Positions 48,378-58,068 of a DNA stretch of 64,000 bases are shown here, piece by piece; within the stretch, counting starts at the first letter, position 1, and each line of letters begins with the position of its first letter. Source of the stretch: an uncultured Bacteroidota bacterium (GTDB taxonomy: Bacteria; Bacteroidota; Bacteroidia; JABEUT01); contig CAIPDV010000026.1 in NCBI GenBank assembly GCA_903863935.1, positions 25,515-89,514 on the forward strand. Reading direction: 5' to 3'. Both the position numbers and the translations under genes were made by a program. The notes under the pieces are model-generated. The model was not told the DNA's origin, did no database searches, and worked only from the letters and a program-made list of their open reading frames with translations.

Positions 48378-49259
48378 ATGATTATAGTAAGATTAATGGG
48401 AGGGTTGGGGAATCAAATGTTTCAGTATGCTATTGGGAAAAGATTGGCATTACTTCGAAACACGGAGTTGAAAGTGGATGTGTCGTTCCTGAATGACAAG
48501 AAGCTAAACCATACAATGCGCAAATATGAATTGAATATATTTTCTTCGAATATTCAAATTGCAAATGAAGCAGAAGTAGAAAAGTTTTATTCCGTACAAA
48601 AAAGCAAAATAATGAGAGGGTTAAAAAAGTTATTCCCTTTTCTTTATACGTATCATATAGTTCCCGAAAAGCAGCATGAATATTCTGAAGATATATTAAA
48701 TTCTCCCAAAAACTCATTATTGATTGGTTACTGGCAAACAGAAAAATATTTTAAAAGTATTGGCAATAATATAAGAGAGGACTTTAAATTTAAAGAGTCA
48801 TTATCCGGACTTAATGAGGAACTAGCGAAAAGGATTATATCAAGCCAATCGGTTAGTGTTCATATTAGGCGTGGAGATTATGTTCTGGATAAGGAAACAC
48901 GCGAGTTTCATGGACTTTGTACACCGGAATATTATTATTCCGGAATTGATTTTATCAAAGAAAAGTTTCCGGATATTAACCTGTTCGTTTTTTCAGACGA
49001 AATGGATTGGGTGAAAGAAAACATGAAGTTTAATGTACCGGTTACTTACGTTGAAAATAATTCAGGGAATTATAGTTACATAGATATGCAACTTATGAGT
49101 TTGTGCAAGCACAATATTATTGCAAACAGTAGCTTTAGCTGGTGGGGTGCCTGGTTGAACAACAATCCTAAAAAAATGGTTGTTGCTCCCGCAAAATGGT
49201 TTCTAAATAGTACAGTTAATACGAATGATGTTATACCGGAAACATGGCACAAACTATAG
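48378..49259 (+). CDS. Alpha-1,2-fucosyltransferase (GT11)
   Basis: Transfers fucose from GDP-fucose. The 293 residues begin IVRLMGGLGNQMFQYAIGKRLA (family motif GGLGNQxFQYA), contain SVHIRRGDYV (the GDP-binding HxRRGDY) and end with IIANSSFSWWGAWLN. All three are classical GT11 signatures. The polymer therefore probably carries fucose or a related sugar in alpha-1,2 linkage. Starts 3 bp after the preceding gene; its end overlaps the next by 16 bp. Confidence 0.95.
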   Translation: MIIVRLMGGLGNQMFQYAIGKRLALLRNTELKVDVSFLNDKKLNHTMRKYELNIFSSNIQIANEAEVEKFYSVQKSKIMRGLKKLFPFLYTYHIVPEKQHEYSEDILNSPKNSLLIGYWQTEKYFKSIGNNIREDFKFKESLSGLNEELAKRIISSQSVSVHIRRGDYVLDKETREFHGLCTPEYYYSGIDFIKEKFPDINLFVFSDEMDWVKENMKFNVPVTYVENNSGNYSYIDMQLMSLCKHNIIANSSFSWWGAWLNNNPKKMVVAPAKWFLNSTVNTNDVIPETWHKL

Positions 49260-50698
49260 ATAACCCGGAAATTACAGTATTAATGCCTGTTTATAATGGA
49301 GAGAAATATCTCCGGCTGGCAATTGAAAGTATATTGAACCAAACGTTTTCTGGTTTTGAATTTTTGATTGTTAATGATGGTAGCACAGATTCAAGTGAGG
49401 CAATTGTTAAGTCATTTTCTGATACAAGAATCAGGTTAATACAAAACACAAATAAGGGATTACCGAATGCTTTAAATTTTGGAATTCATGAAGCCAAGGG
49501 AAAGTATATTGCACGAATGGATTGTGATGATATTGCTTTACCTGATAGGCTAATAAGAGAGTTGGGCGTGCTTCAAAAAAATCCGGAAATTGATATTGTA
49601 AGCAGTTTTGTTTCACTAATTAATCCGGAAGGTACGCCGATAAAAGCATGGCAAGATAATGGTAGAGCTATAACCAATGACGAGATTATTAAGCAACTCC
49701 CGATTGAAAATTGCCTGGCGCATCCAACTATTATGGTGAAAAGGGAAGTGTTATTGAAATATAAATACAATGCCAAGCAGAAGTATGCAGAAGATTGGGA
49801 CCTGTGGCTTAGAATGGCGTCTGGTAAATGTGTATTTTATAAAATAAATGAACTGCTTTTATTATATAGGATCCATCTGCAATCAGCTCAAGGGCTTGTA
49901 TTAAATAAAAGTCATTATTATAAAAAGACAAAAACACTGTTCAGATATTTTGCGAATAAATTAAAAAAAATAAATATTAATTTATTCGATTTGAAGGTGC
50001 TGAGAAGCGCATGCACAAGCCTTGTAAGGTATGGTATTGATTTAATTTCTCCAAAATTAAACAGGACACTCGAGCAAATATTTGCAATCAATCCATTTAA
50101 AGTCATCTCTCAGTATTCTAAGCTTAAAAAATTTTGCAGGGAAGAAAATGGACGTAAGGATGCATTATGTTTATTTATTCCTGGGACTTATGGGGGTAAA
50201 GCAGCGGATTTTTATTCTGAACTGATTTCTCTTTGTGCAGAGTTAAATCCCATAGTCTTTATAACATCTAAGCCAGGCGGACAATTTAAGGACAATACTA
50301 AGGTTTTTGACATAAGTTTAATAAGCGATTATCCGGGTTTTCACAGAAGAGTCAAAAGAAATATTTTAAACAAAATTTCAAAATTTCAGAATTGTACTTT
50401 GTTAGGGTCTAACTCAGTTTTTTATTATAATTTACTTGGCTCATTAAATTATAGTGCAAGTTGTATGGATTTGATTTATCTTGTTGAAAACCCATCCGAA
50501 GCTGGTGAGGAAATGTTGAAATATGATTTCCCAATGCTTGCTTTACCTTATGTTGAACGACTGCAACACAGGATTGTGGTGAATGAAAAGCAATGTGGAG
50601 AGATTAAAGAATTATATGAGAATAATAATGTGGATCCTAAATACCTGGAAAGAATTACTTACTTTTCAAAATTAAGAGAAGTGATAATAAATAATTAA
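49244..50698 (+). CDS. GT2 glycosyltransferase with a truncated GT4-like C-terminal half
   Basis: Of the 484 residues, 1-240 are GT2 (EITVLMPVYNGEKYLRLAIESILNQTF, DGSTDSSE, MDCDD, AEDWDLWLRMA). Residues 280-484 align with the middle of the 659-residue protein at 52635 (INPFKVISQYSKLKKF against INPLKVFGSFYDLKKY; LLGSNSVFYYNLLGSL against FGCNSAFYYGMASSL). They stop before the donor-binding GT4 subdomain. It is thus a half-fusion: one complete enzyme plus an orphan acceptor-type domain. The orphan part may bind glycan or a partner, or be a relic. Confidence 0.88.
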   Translation: MAQTIDNPEITVLMPVYNGEKYLRLAIESILNQTFSGFEFLIVNDGSTDSSEAIVKSFSDTRIRLIQNTNKGLPNALNFGIHEAKGKYIARMDCDDIALPDRLIRELGVLQKNPEIDIVSSFVSLINPEGTPIKAWQDNGRAITNDEIIKQLPIENCLAHPTIMVKREVLLKYKYNAKQKYAEDWDLWLRMASGKCVFYKINELLLLYRIHLQSAQGLVLNKSHYYKKTKTLFRYFANKLKKININLFDLKVLRSACTSLVRYGIDLISPKLNRTLEQIFAINPFKVISQYSKLKKFCREENGRKDALCLFIPGTYGGKAADFYSELISLCAELNPIVFITSKPGGQFKDNTKVFDISLISDYPGFHRRVKRNILNKISKFQNCTLLGSNSVFYYNLLGSLNYSASCMDLIYLVENPSEAGEEMLKYDFPMLALPYVERLQHRIVVNEKQCGEIKELYENNNVDPKYLERITYFSKLREVIINN

Positions 50699-50699
50699 G

Positions 50700-51686
50700 A
50701 TGGTCTCAATTATAATACCCTCCTATAATGCAGCGAGTTTGTTGCCTGAGACACTACGCAGTCTTCAGAAGCAGAAATATGCAGATTGGGAATGTATTGT
50801 TGTTGATGATGGTTCAACTGATAACACAAAGGAAATTGTAACGGCATTTAGTAATCAAGATGACCGCTATAAATATTTTTACCAACCGAATGAGGGCCCA
50901 TCAGCTGCAAGGAATAGAGGAATAAATGAATCAAAGGGAGGGTATATACAGTTTTTAGATTCGGATGATATGCTTGAAAGTGATAAGTTGCATAAGCAAG
51001 TTGAACTTCTTGACGCTAAAGTAGAATACGATATTGTATATGGTAATTCATGCTATTTTGAAGCATCGGAAAATGGAGAGCCCCGGTTAATATCAAAGGA
51101 GGATCCAAACTGGCAGAGGAAGGTAAGCGGGAAAGGGGATATAGTTATTAGTACAATTTTAAAGGGGAACATAATGGTTGTTCATTCACCATTGGTTAGG
51201 AAATCTGTATTTGAAAATATTGGATTCTGGGATAATGAAATTATGTTCAATGAAGATTGGGATGTATGGACAAGATGTGCATTAAAAGGTATGGGATTTC
51301 TGTTTGATGATACTGCAAATACAAAAGCTTTGATAAGGCTTCATCCCGAAAATAGAAGTAAATCGCTCTATAAAATGTACTTGAATGGGTTGAAGGTATG
51401 CGTTAAAATTGATAATTTGGTTGAAAGGAATGAGTATCATAAAATTCTTAAACTAAAAATGATTTATCACCGTAAATTTCTTGAAAAGGAAATTATGAAA
51501 GTATATGTTGTAGATAAGAATTTGGCCTTAAGTATCGCAAAAAGTATGTTTCAAATAATGCAACTTAATAATTATAAGATTTATGAAAGCCTTATCGAGT
51601 CAGGCTCTCCTCTGAAATTAAGAATGTATTATTTATCGCAGTATGTTTTAAATACTATTAAATACAAAATTGCGAATGTCTCCTAA
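50700..51686 (+). CDS. Glycosyltransferase family 2
   Basis: The 328-residue enzyme begins MVSIIIPSYNAASLLPETLRSLQKQKYADWECIVVDDGSTDNTKEIV, with FLDSDDML for the metal and FNEDWDVWTRCALKG for the base. The C-terminal 100 residues are Lys/Leu-rich and basic, probably membrane-associated. It overlaps the next gene by 11 bp. Linkage and donor are not predictable. Confidence 0.92.
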   Translation: MVSIIIPSYNAASLLPETLRSLQKQKYADWECIVVDDGSTDNTKEIVTAFSNQDDRYKYFYQPNEGPSAARNRGINESKGGYIQFLDSDDMLESDKLHKQVELLDAKVEYDIVYGNSCYFEASENGEPRLISKEDPNWQRKVSGKGDIVISTILKGNIMVVHSPLVRKSVFENIGFWDNEIMFNEDWDVWTRCALKGMGFLFDDTANTKALIRLHPENRSKSLYKMYLNGLKVCVKIDNLVERNEYHKILKLKMIYHRKFLEKEIMKVYVVDKNLALSIAKSMFQIMQLNNYKIYESLIESGSPLKLRMYYLSQYVLNTIKYKIANVS

Positions 51687-52626
51687 AGTATCTATATGTA
51701 TTCCTGCCTATAAAAGGGTAGCTTTTTTAAAAAAGGCTCTTCAATCTGTTTTAGAGCAATCCTATAATGATTATGAAATTATAGTTACAGACGATACCCC
51801 TGATAATTCAGTTGAAGAATTGCTAAAAGAATTTGAATTTAATGGTAAACTCAAATATTATCATAATTCTAATTCTTTAGGATCGCCCGATAACTGGAAT
51901 CTTGCAGTAAGTAAGGCTGAAGGTGAGTACGTAAAAATTCTGCATTGTGATGATTATTTCACCAGTTCAGATAGTCTTGGAAAATATGTGGAATTAATGG
52001 AACGAAATCCAGATTCTGATTTTGGATTTTCGTCCACCTTAATTGTGAGTATTCCTGGAAATATCAAAAAGGCATTCATCTGTGATGAGAAACATTTTAA
52101 TAGAATCAAATCAGATCCATATTATCTTTTCTTCAGAAACATGATTGGGGCACCCAGTGCTACAATTTACCGAAGGACATGTAATATGAAGTATGATTCA
52201 AATTTAAAATGGATTGTTGATATAGACCTGTATATCGCTTTCATACAAGCAAATAAAAATATAGCTAATACAAAAGATGTGTTAATATGTACCGTTGATG
52301 GTGGGGAAGGGCAGATAACCCAATCAGTAATGATTGATAAAGATATTCAGATAAGAGAGCATATTTATATTTTCAACAAATTTTTAGATAGAGGGGCAAA
52401 ATTAGATCTGGAAAAATTTCATCTGTTCTTCCAGATATTGTTTTATCAATATAAAGTGAAGGATATTGCTGAGATTGATGCGATATTTAAGATCCCCGAC
52501 AATTTAAGGCCTTTCTTTGATAAGGTATTTGTATCTCTGCATAAAAGAATGCTGTGGACGCGGATAAAAATAAAACTTTATAACACAGCTATAAATAAAA
52601 AGCTATTAAAACTGGAGGTATATTAA
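51676..52626 (+). CDS. Glycosyltransferase family 2
   Basis: The ATG at 51676 gives 316 residues (a TTG two codons earlier is weaker). PKVSICIPAYKRVAFLKKALQSVLEQSYNDYEIIVTDDTPDNS has the variant DDTPD in place of DDGSTD, followed by ILHCDDYF and a more divergent acceptor region with MIGAPSATIYRR and WIVDIDLYIAFIQ (base region ExDL-like VDIDL). Probably active but of a distinct GT2 subgroup. Confidence 0.88.
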   Translation: MSPKVSICIPAYKRVAFLKKALQSVLEQSYNDYEIIVTDDTPDNSVEELLKEFEFNGKLKYYHNSNSLGSPDNWNLAVSKAEGEYVKILHCDDYFTSSDSLGKYVELMERNPDSDFGFSSTLIVSIPGNIKKAFICDEKHFNRIKSDPYYLFFRNMIGAPSATIYRRTCNMKYDSNLKWIVDIDLYIAFIQANKNIANTKDVLICTVDGGEGQITQSVMIDKDIQIREHIYIFNKFLDRGAKLDLEKFHLFFQILFYQYKVKDIAEIDAIFKIPDNLRPFFDKVFVSLHKRMLWTRIKIKLYNTAINKKLLKLEVY

Positions 52627-52634
52627 GTTATAGG

Positions 52635-54614
52635 ATGGCTAACAATGTTAAAGTTACAGTATTAATGCCGGTTTACAATAGTGAAAGCTATTTGCATGAA
52701 GCTATAACAAGTATATTAAATCAGGACTTTAAAGATTTTGAATTTTTAATTATAAACGATGGATCGACGGACAAAAGCGGAGAAATTATTAGTTCGTTTA
52801 ATGATTCCAGGATCCGGAGCGTAACTAATGAAAAGAATATTGGATTAGTTAATACACTAAATAAGGGAATAGAACTGGCAAATGGCGAGTACATTGCACG
52901 CATGGATAATGATGATATCTGTATTTTGTCGAGATTGAGCAAGCAAGTCGCTTTTCTTGATTCTAATTCAGATTTTTCATTGGTGGCTGCTAATGTTGTA
53001 TTAATAAATGCAGATGGAAAGGAATCTGGCTTTTGGCAAGATGATGTAAATACAAGAAGTTTCGATGAAATAAAATCTTTTCTGCCGAAGGCAAATTGTA
53101 TTGCCCACCCCACTGTTATGATAAGAAGTCATGTAATTAAACACTATAAGTTTCGTAATAGCCAGAAAGGAGCAGAAGACTGGGATATGTGGATGCGATT
53201 AGTATCTGATGGTTTCAAAATCGGAAAGATCAATGAAGTACTGTTAAAATATAGGATACATCCAATGTCTATAAGCAGTTTAAATCAAACTGAAAAATCA
53301 AAGCAGGAAAAAATTATCCGGATAAAACGCAATTTTTTGTTATTTCAACTTCGCCGTTTGCGGTTAAATGGATTCTATTTTAAAGTGTTGTATTCATATT
53401 TCAGGAGCGTAGCCAGGTTGTTTAAATTGTATTTTCTGCCGGACATAATGCGCGGTGTGAAACGTATTGTTACTATCAATCCATTAAAAGTGTTCGGCAG
53501 TTTTTATGATCTTAAAAAATATCTTTCCAGGAATACGCACTCTTTAATTTTCTTCTTCCCATATACCCATGTGGGAGGGGCCGAGCGTGTACATGCAGAT
53601 ATTATGGAATGTGTGAACGATAAAAAACCATTGGTTTTTTTTACGGGTTTTTCAATGAGCAAATCCTTTCTGGTAAAATTTGAAGCTAATGGCAAAGTGT
53701 TTAATATCCCTGAAGTATTGAATTATCCTTGGGTAGGGAATAAAACAGAAAAGCTTTTATTGGAATATATAAATGCCCAACCCAATGCTCAAACTTTTGG
53801 ATGTAACTCAGCCTTTTATTATGGGATGGCATCATCATTGGCAAATCAGGTTAAATGTTTTGACTTAAAACATTCATTTATTTATCCTGATAACGGGGCT
53901 GAAAAGATTTTTCTTCCGGCTGCGATGAGGATGAATACCCGGGTGTATATTAGTAAAGTGGCAATTCTAAATACAGTTAAGTTTTACAATGAGAATAATA
54001 TTCCAAGTGTATATTCTCAACGCTTGAAATACATTCCGAATTGTGTTTCGGTTCCGGCAAAGTATTGCGAAAAACCTGTGGTGGAAAAGCTGAAAGTGAT
54101 TTATGTTGGTCGGGGTTCAGCAGAAAAAAGAGTTCATTTGGTTGGGCTGATATCCAACCTGTGTAAAGAAAGGGATATTCCGGTTTCATTTCAAATAATA
54201 GGGGATGTTGGTGAGGCGATTGTAAAATCAGAATATCCGGACATAGAATTTATGGGAGAAATTACGGAAGAAAATGTTTTGAATGCTATTTATAGGAATG
54301 CAGACATAGTATTAATAACCTCGACTACCGAGGGTTTTCCAATGTCCATAATGGAAGGCATGGCTTTTGGTGTAGTTCCAATTTCTACCAATGTTGGCGA
54401 TGTACCCATTCATATTAAGAACAACGAAAATGGATTCATTACAACATCGAATGAATCTGACGCTGTGGTTGAGGAGATAGCAGGGTATATTGAAATGCTC
54501 TCCAATGACAGAAGACTTTTGAGGAAGATGTCAGAAAATGCCTATTTTTATTCAAAAGAAAATTTCAGTAAAGAGAATTTCCGGAATGCTTACCGGAGTT
54601 TATTTGGATTTTAA
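52635..54614 (+). CDS. GT2-GT4 fusion glycosyltransferase
   Basis: The 659 residues have two catalytic modules. Residues 1-240 are GT2 (VTVLMPVYNSESYLHEAITSILNQDF, DGSTDKSG, MDNDD, AEDWDMWMRLV). From about 285, a GT-B enzyme: the acceptor domain with FPYTHVGGAERVHADI, linker YIPNCVSVP, donor domain VIYVGRGSAEKRVHLV and the EX7E-like TSTTEGFPMSIMEGMAFGVVPISTNVGDVPIHIKNNENGF. One chain may add two successive sugars. Its 3' end overlaps the convergent gene by 15 bp. Confidence 0.93.
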   Translation: MANNVKVTVLMPVYNSESYLHEAITSILNQDFKDFEFLIINDGSTDKSGEIISSFNDSRIRSVTNEKNIGLVNTLNKGIELANGEYIARMDNDDICILSRLSKQVAFLDSNSDFSLVAANVVLINADGKESGFWQDDVNTRSFDEIKSFLPKANCIAHPTVMIRSHVIKHYKFRNSQKGAEDWDMWMRLVSDGFKIGKINEVLLKYRIHPMSISSLNQTEKSKQEKIIRIKRNFLLFQLRRLRLNGFYFKVLYSYFRSVARLFKLYFLPDIMRGVKRIVTINPLKVFGSFYDLKKYLSRNTHSLIFFFPYTHVGGAERVHADIMECVNDKKPLVFFTGFSMSKSFLVKFEANGKVFNIPEVLNYPWVGNKTEKLLLEYINAQPNAQTFGCNSAFYYGMASSLANQVKCFDLKHSFIYPDNGAEKIFLPAAMRMNTRVYISKVAILNTVKFYNENNIPSVYSQRLKYIPNCVSVPAKYCEKPVVEKLKVIYVGRGSAEKRVHLVGLISNLCKERDIPVSFQIIGDVGEAIVKSEYPDIEFMGEITEENVLNAIYRNADIVLITSTTEGFPMSIMEGMAFGVVPISTNVGDVPIHIKNNENGFITTSNESDAVVEEIAGYIEMLSNDRRLLRKMSENAYFYSKENFSKENFRNAYRSLFGF

Positions 54615-55769
54615 TATATTTTCCTCATATGCTTTCATAAAAACTTCTGCCCACTTGTCCCAGTTCAAGCGGGATTCGAACAAATTTCTTGATTCAACGG
54701 AAAGGGATTTATATTTGCTTTCATCAGAAAAAACATTGGCAATAACTTTAGCATACTCTTTACCATTTGCAGTATATGGTAAAAGAAATCCATTTTTACC
54801 ATTGGTTACTGCTGAACTGATCCCACCGGTATCAGTTGCTATAGAAGGAATACCAAAGGCAGAAGCCTCGGAAAATACAACCCCGAAAGCCTCGAAACGG
54901 GTTGGTAAAATCAGGAAATCTGTGTGTAAATAAATTTCCCGCAGTTTTAGTCTCTGTTCTTCAATATTCTTATCTAAAAAAGGAATTACTTTTAATTTCG
55001 GATGGTTGAATTCAGGAGGTGGTACACATCCGCAAACAGTAAGTGTTGTATCAATACCCCTATTATTCATTTCCACCATTGCTTCATAAGCAATGCTTCC
55101 ACCTTTATCAATCCAGTTAACTCCAATAAAAAAAAGCCGGCATTCATTCCCTTTCTGTCGTTGAAGTGCAAGTGCGCGCGATGGAAGGGTAGAAAATTCC
55201 ATATTTGGCCCAAACGGAGCTACATAAACTTTTGTAGGCTCAATATGGAAATCATTAATTGCAGAATTTGCAGCCCATTCAGAAGAAAAGACAAGAAATG
55301 CAGCTCTTTTAAATGCGGAATTTTCAATTTGAATTGATTCTTCAACTGAAAAAGTTAATAGATCGGTCAATGCACGATGGTAATTCAATGAACTTTTTAC
55401 AGTTGAATCGCCTATATAAACTATAGGAATATCTGTTTTGAGATAAGGAATAAAAGCAGAAGTTGCCGGTACAACAATCAAATCATAGGAAAACCTTGTA
55501 AGCTTCTTATTAACAATTCTTGCATACCCTTTGGCAAGTATTCGGCTATGTCTGTAATTATACCGTTTGTTTAGTATTTTTTGTGATATCCCGGTAAGTA
55601 TCTTGCCTAACAAAAGTGGAAAGAAAGGTTTCACCGAATGGATCAGATCTACATCACCAACATGCTTTTGTAAAGCATTCCAAATAGAGAATTGGGTGCC
55701 CGACCATGCATGTCTGCTTCTTGCATCGGTAGATGTTAAATAAGCAATTTTAAGTCGATTTTCCCGCAT
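54600..55769 (-). CDS. Glycosyltransferase family 4, opposite strand
   Basis: GT-B enzyme of 389 residues, the only minus-strand gene of the glycan cluster. LKIAYLTSTDARSRHAWSGTQFSIWNAL is the start; VYVAPFGPN, LFFIGVNWIDKGGSIAYEAM and the EX7E site PTRFEAFGVVFSEASAFGIPSIATDTGGISSAVTNGKNGFLL define the donor domain. Its stop lies inside the coding end of the plus-strand fusion gene. There is a 113-bp gap to the next plus gene, so its start region is shared divergently. Confidence 0.92.
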   Translation of the reverse strand: MRENRLKIAYLTSTDARSRHAWSGTQFSIWNALQKHVGDVDLIHSVKPFFPLLLGKILTGISQKILNKRYNYRHSRILAKGYARIVNKKLTRFSYDLIVVPATSAFIPYLKTDIPIVYIGDSTVKSSLNYHRALTDLLTFSVEESIQIENSAFKRAAFLVFSSEWAANSAINDFHIEPTKVYVAPFGPNMEFSTLPSRALALQRQKGNECRLFFIGVNWIDKGGSIAYEAMVEMNNRGIDTTLTVCGCVPPPEFNHPKLKVIPFLDKNIEEQRLKLREIYLHTDFLILPTRFEAFGVVFSEASAFGIPSIATDTGGISSAVTNGKNGFLLPYTANGKEYAKVIANVFSDESKYKSLSVESRNLFESRLNWDKWAEVFMKAYEENILKSK

Positions 55770-55829
55770 GGTGGTTTTACAAAAATAGAATTATGTAATG
55801 AATTGGATTAATTGGGAATAAAAAGTAAT

Positions 55830-55837
55830 TACCTTTG
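55830..55837 (+). promoter_or_regulatory. Putative -7 box of the last GT4 gene
   Basis: TACCTTTG fits TAnnTTTG, 45 bp before the GTG start at 55883. Confidence 0.4.
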
Positions 55838-55882
55838 GACAATATAAAAGATTGTTAAGCAGGCGATAAATTAGGATATTGG

Positions 55883-57007
55883 GTGAATAAGAAGCGTAAT
55901 TATAGAATATTATTATTGGCAGATATTAACTCTGCGCATACCCAGAAATGGGCTTTATCGTTAGCGGCAATAGGAATTGAAATAGGGTTGTTCAGTTTGC
56001 ACAAATGCACCACTGAATGGATGACTGATAACCCAAATATTCACATACTTTATTCACCGTTAAATGAAAGCGGAAGTTCTCAGGTTTCAAAAGCCCAATA
56101 CGCTTTTATACTCCCTGATTTAAAAGAAAAAATTAAGGATTTTAAGCCGGATATAGTACATGCTCACTATGCATCCAGTTATGGCTTATTAGGCGCACTT
56201 TCGGGATTTCACCCCTTTATTCTTTCCGTTTGGGGAAGTGATGTTTATGATTTTCCCAGATCAGGTTTTTTGCAGAAACATATTTTCAGATATAATTTGC
56301 GCAAGGCGGACCGAATTTGCTCTACAAGCAACACCATGAAAGGGGAAATTCAAAAATACACAAGCAAAGAAATAATTGTTACACCATTTGGTATTGACCT
56401 GAACGTATTTAAACCATTTTATGCCCATCATGTTTTTCCGGATAATTCAATTGTAATTGGAACTGTTAAATCGCTTGAGCAGAAATATGGCATCGAATAC
56501 CTGATTGATGCATTTGTACTGCTGCAAAAAATGGCAAAGGGCTACCCCATTAAACTTTTAATAGTAGGCAAAGGAAGCTTAGATTTGGAACTTAAAACAA
56601 AAGTTAAGGATTTAAGAATAGAAAGTGAAACAGTATTTACGGGATACATTCCTCCGGCTGAAATCCCCTTTTATCATAACATGCTTACAATTTCAGTGTT
56701 CCCTTCATTAAGCGAAAGTGAAAGTTTTGGAGTTTCGGTGGTTGAGGCCATGGCATGTGAAAAACCAGTGGTGGTTTCAAATATTGGGGGCTTGCCAGAG
56801 GTGGTTGACGATGGTGTCACCGGTTTTATTGTTCCACCGGGTAATGCAAAAAAACTGGCAGAAGCAATTGAGAAATTAGTTAAAGATGGGCAATTAAGAA
56901 TTTCGTTGGGTAAAAGCGGACGTGAGCGTGTGCAAAAGCTTTACGACTGGGAGAAGAACCTTTTTACCATTGTGAACCTTTACGACGAAGTAATTACAAA
57001 AAAATAA
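55883..57007 (+). CDS. Glycosyltransferase family 4
   Basis: The GTG at 55883 gives 374 residues. YRILLLADINSAHTQKWALSLAAIGIEIGLFSLH, VHAHYASSYGLLGALSG and VWGSDVYDFP form the acceptor half; VTPFGIDLNVFKP, IGTVKSLEQKYGIEYLIDAFVLL, LLIVGKGSLDLEL and the EX7E region PSLSESESFGVSVVEAMACEKPVVVSNIGGLPEVVDDGVTGFIVPPGN form the donor half. A very typical, complete WbuB/PimB-like GT4. It closes the glycan cluster. Confidence 0.94.
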   Translation: MNKKRNYRILLLADINSAHTQKWALSLAAIGIEIGLFSLHKCTTEWMTDNPNIHILYSPLNESGSSQVSKAQYAFILPDLKEKIKDFKPDIVHAHYASSYGLLGALSGFHPFILSVWGSDVYDFPRSGFLQKHIFRYNLRKADRICSTSNTMKGEIQKYTSKEIIVTPFGIDLNVFKPFYAHHVFPDNSIVIGTVKSLEQKYGIEYLIDAFVLLQKMAKGYPIKLLIVGKGSLDLELKTKVKDLRIESETVFTGYIPPAEIPFYHNMLTISVFPSLSESESFGVSVVEAMACEKPVVVSNIGGLPEVVDDGVTGFIVPPGNAKKLAEAIEKLVKDGQLRISLGKSGRERVQKLYDWEKNLFTIVNLYDEVITKK

Positions 57008-57024
57008 ATTCTAGTCAGCTATTC

Positions 57025-58005
57025 TTAAACCTCGTGATGATGGCTCAATTTGTCGAGTTCAAGAACTGTAGTCATTCCATCCTCACTTTCATGGAACATT
57101 TTGCTGAATTTCCGCCCAAATAGAATTTCATGATAGGTATATGAACTGCGTTGCTGAACCATGTCGGAAAAGACATCGTCATAACCTCGTATTTGTGCAT
57201 ACACTTCCACATCTGCCACCTTCATATCTTCATGTGTAAAGCCATAGAATGGGCTGTTTTCATCTATTGGATGAACCACTGTCCAACTCATAGGAAGGCT
57301 TTCCACGCGTTCTCTTTCCAAGGCTAATGTATAATATTGGTATGTAAATGTTCCATCTGTCTGTACCTTCATTCCAACGTTTACTTTCACATCAACATTG
57401 GTAAGCGAATGGTTATTTTTATAGTTAACAAAACGGAACATTAATGCAGTTTTCCCCTGGAATGGACTTATAAGTGCATGATCGCTGAAAATAAGGTAGG
57501 CCTTAGGCCTGGCAAATCTTCCATAAATTAAACCGGTGGCAATAGCTAAAGACAATAATCCTGTTAGTGATTCCAGCGAGGCTACCATATTCACTCCGTC
57601 TCCTGTAGGATTTACACGTCCATAACCCACAGTAGTAAAAGTTTGGGTGCTGAAGAAATACACTTCTTTAAATTTTACCCAGGGTTCTGCTCCAATCATT
57701 CCTTGCAATTGTTCCGGCCCAACCATCAAATAAATGGATGTAAAAAAAAGGTTGATCACTATATAAAACAAAAGAATAACTCCAATGAACTTCCACCTTG
57801 AGATGGTTAACATAAACTGGAAAATGCTGAATCGATTGATGAAACCAAGGCCTGTTTTACGCAGGTTGTAGCTTCCATCCTTATTCACAAACCGGCTGGA
57901 TGCAGTATCGGCCTTATTGCTAAAACCAGTATCATTATTAGCTTTTAAAAATGAACTTATTTTTTTATGGGTGGCCATTTCAATTGGTTGCAATTCGAAC
58001 TGCAA
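57025..58005 (-). CDS. Inward-rectifier-type K+ channel (KirBac-like)
   Basis: The 326 residues have two membrane helices (about 72-98 and 140-165) flanking a pore loop with the filter FTTVGYGRVNP, where TVGYG is the potassium selectivity signature. The C-terminal half is the cytoplasmic Ig-like Kir domain (ALMFRFVNYKNNHSLTNVDVKVNVG, SLPMSWTVVHPIDENSPFYGFT). The amphipathic slide helix KFIGVILLF precedes TM1. The Met at residue 10 (57978) is an alternative start. Unrelated to the glycan cluster; convergent with its last gene. Confidence 0.93.
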   Translation of the reverse strand: MQFELQPIEMATHKKISSFLKANNDTGFSNKADTASSRFVNKDGSYNLRKTGLGFINRFSIFQFMLTISRWKFIGVILLFYIVINLFFTSIYLMVGPEQLQGMIGAEPWVKFKEVYFFSTQTFTTVGYGRVNPTGDGVNMVASLESLTGLLSLAIATGLIYGRFARPKAYLIFSDHALISPFQGKTALMFRFVNYKNNHSLTNVDVKVNVGMKVQTDGTFTYQYYTLALERERVESLPMSWTVVHPIDENSPFYGFTHEDMKVADVEVYAQIRGYDDVFSDMVQQRSSYTYHEILFGRKFSKMFHESEDGMTTVLELDKLSHHHEV

Positions 58006-58068
58006 AAATAAAATTCTTCTCGAATTTAACTAGTAAAGAGACGAAAGAGGATATAAGAATCGTATTAA

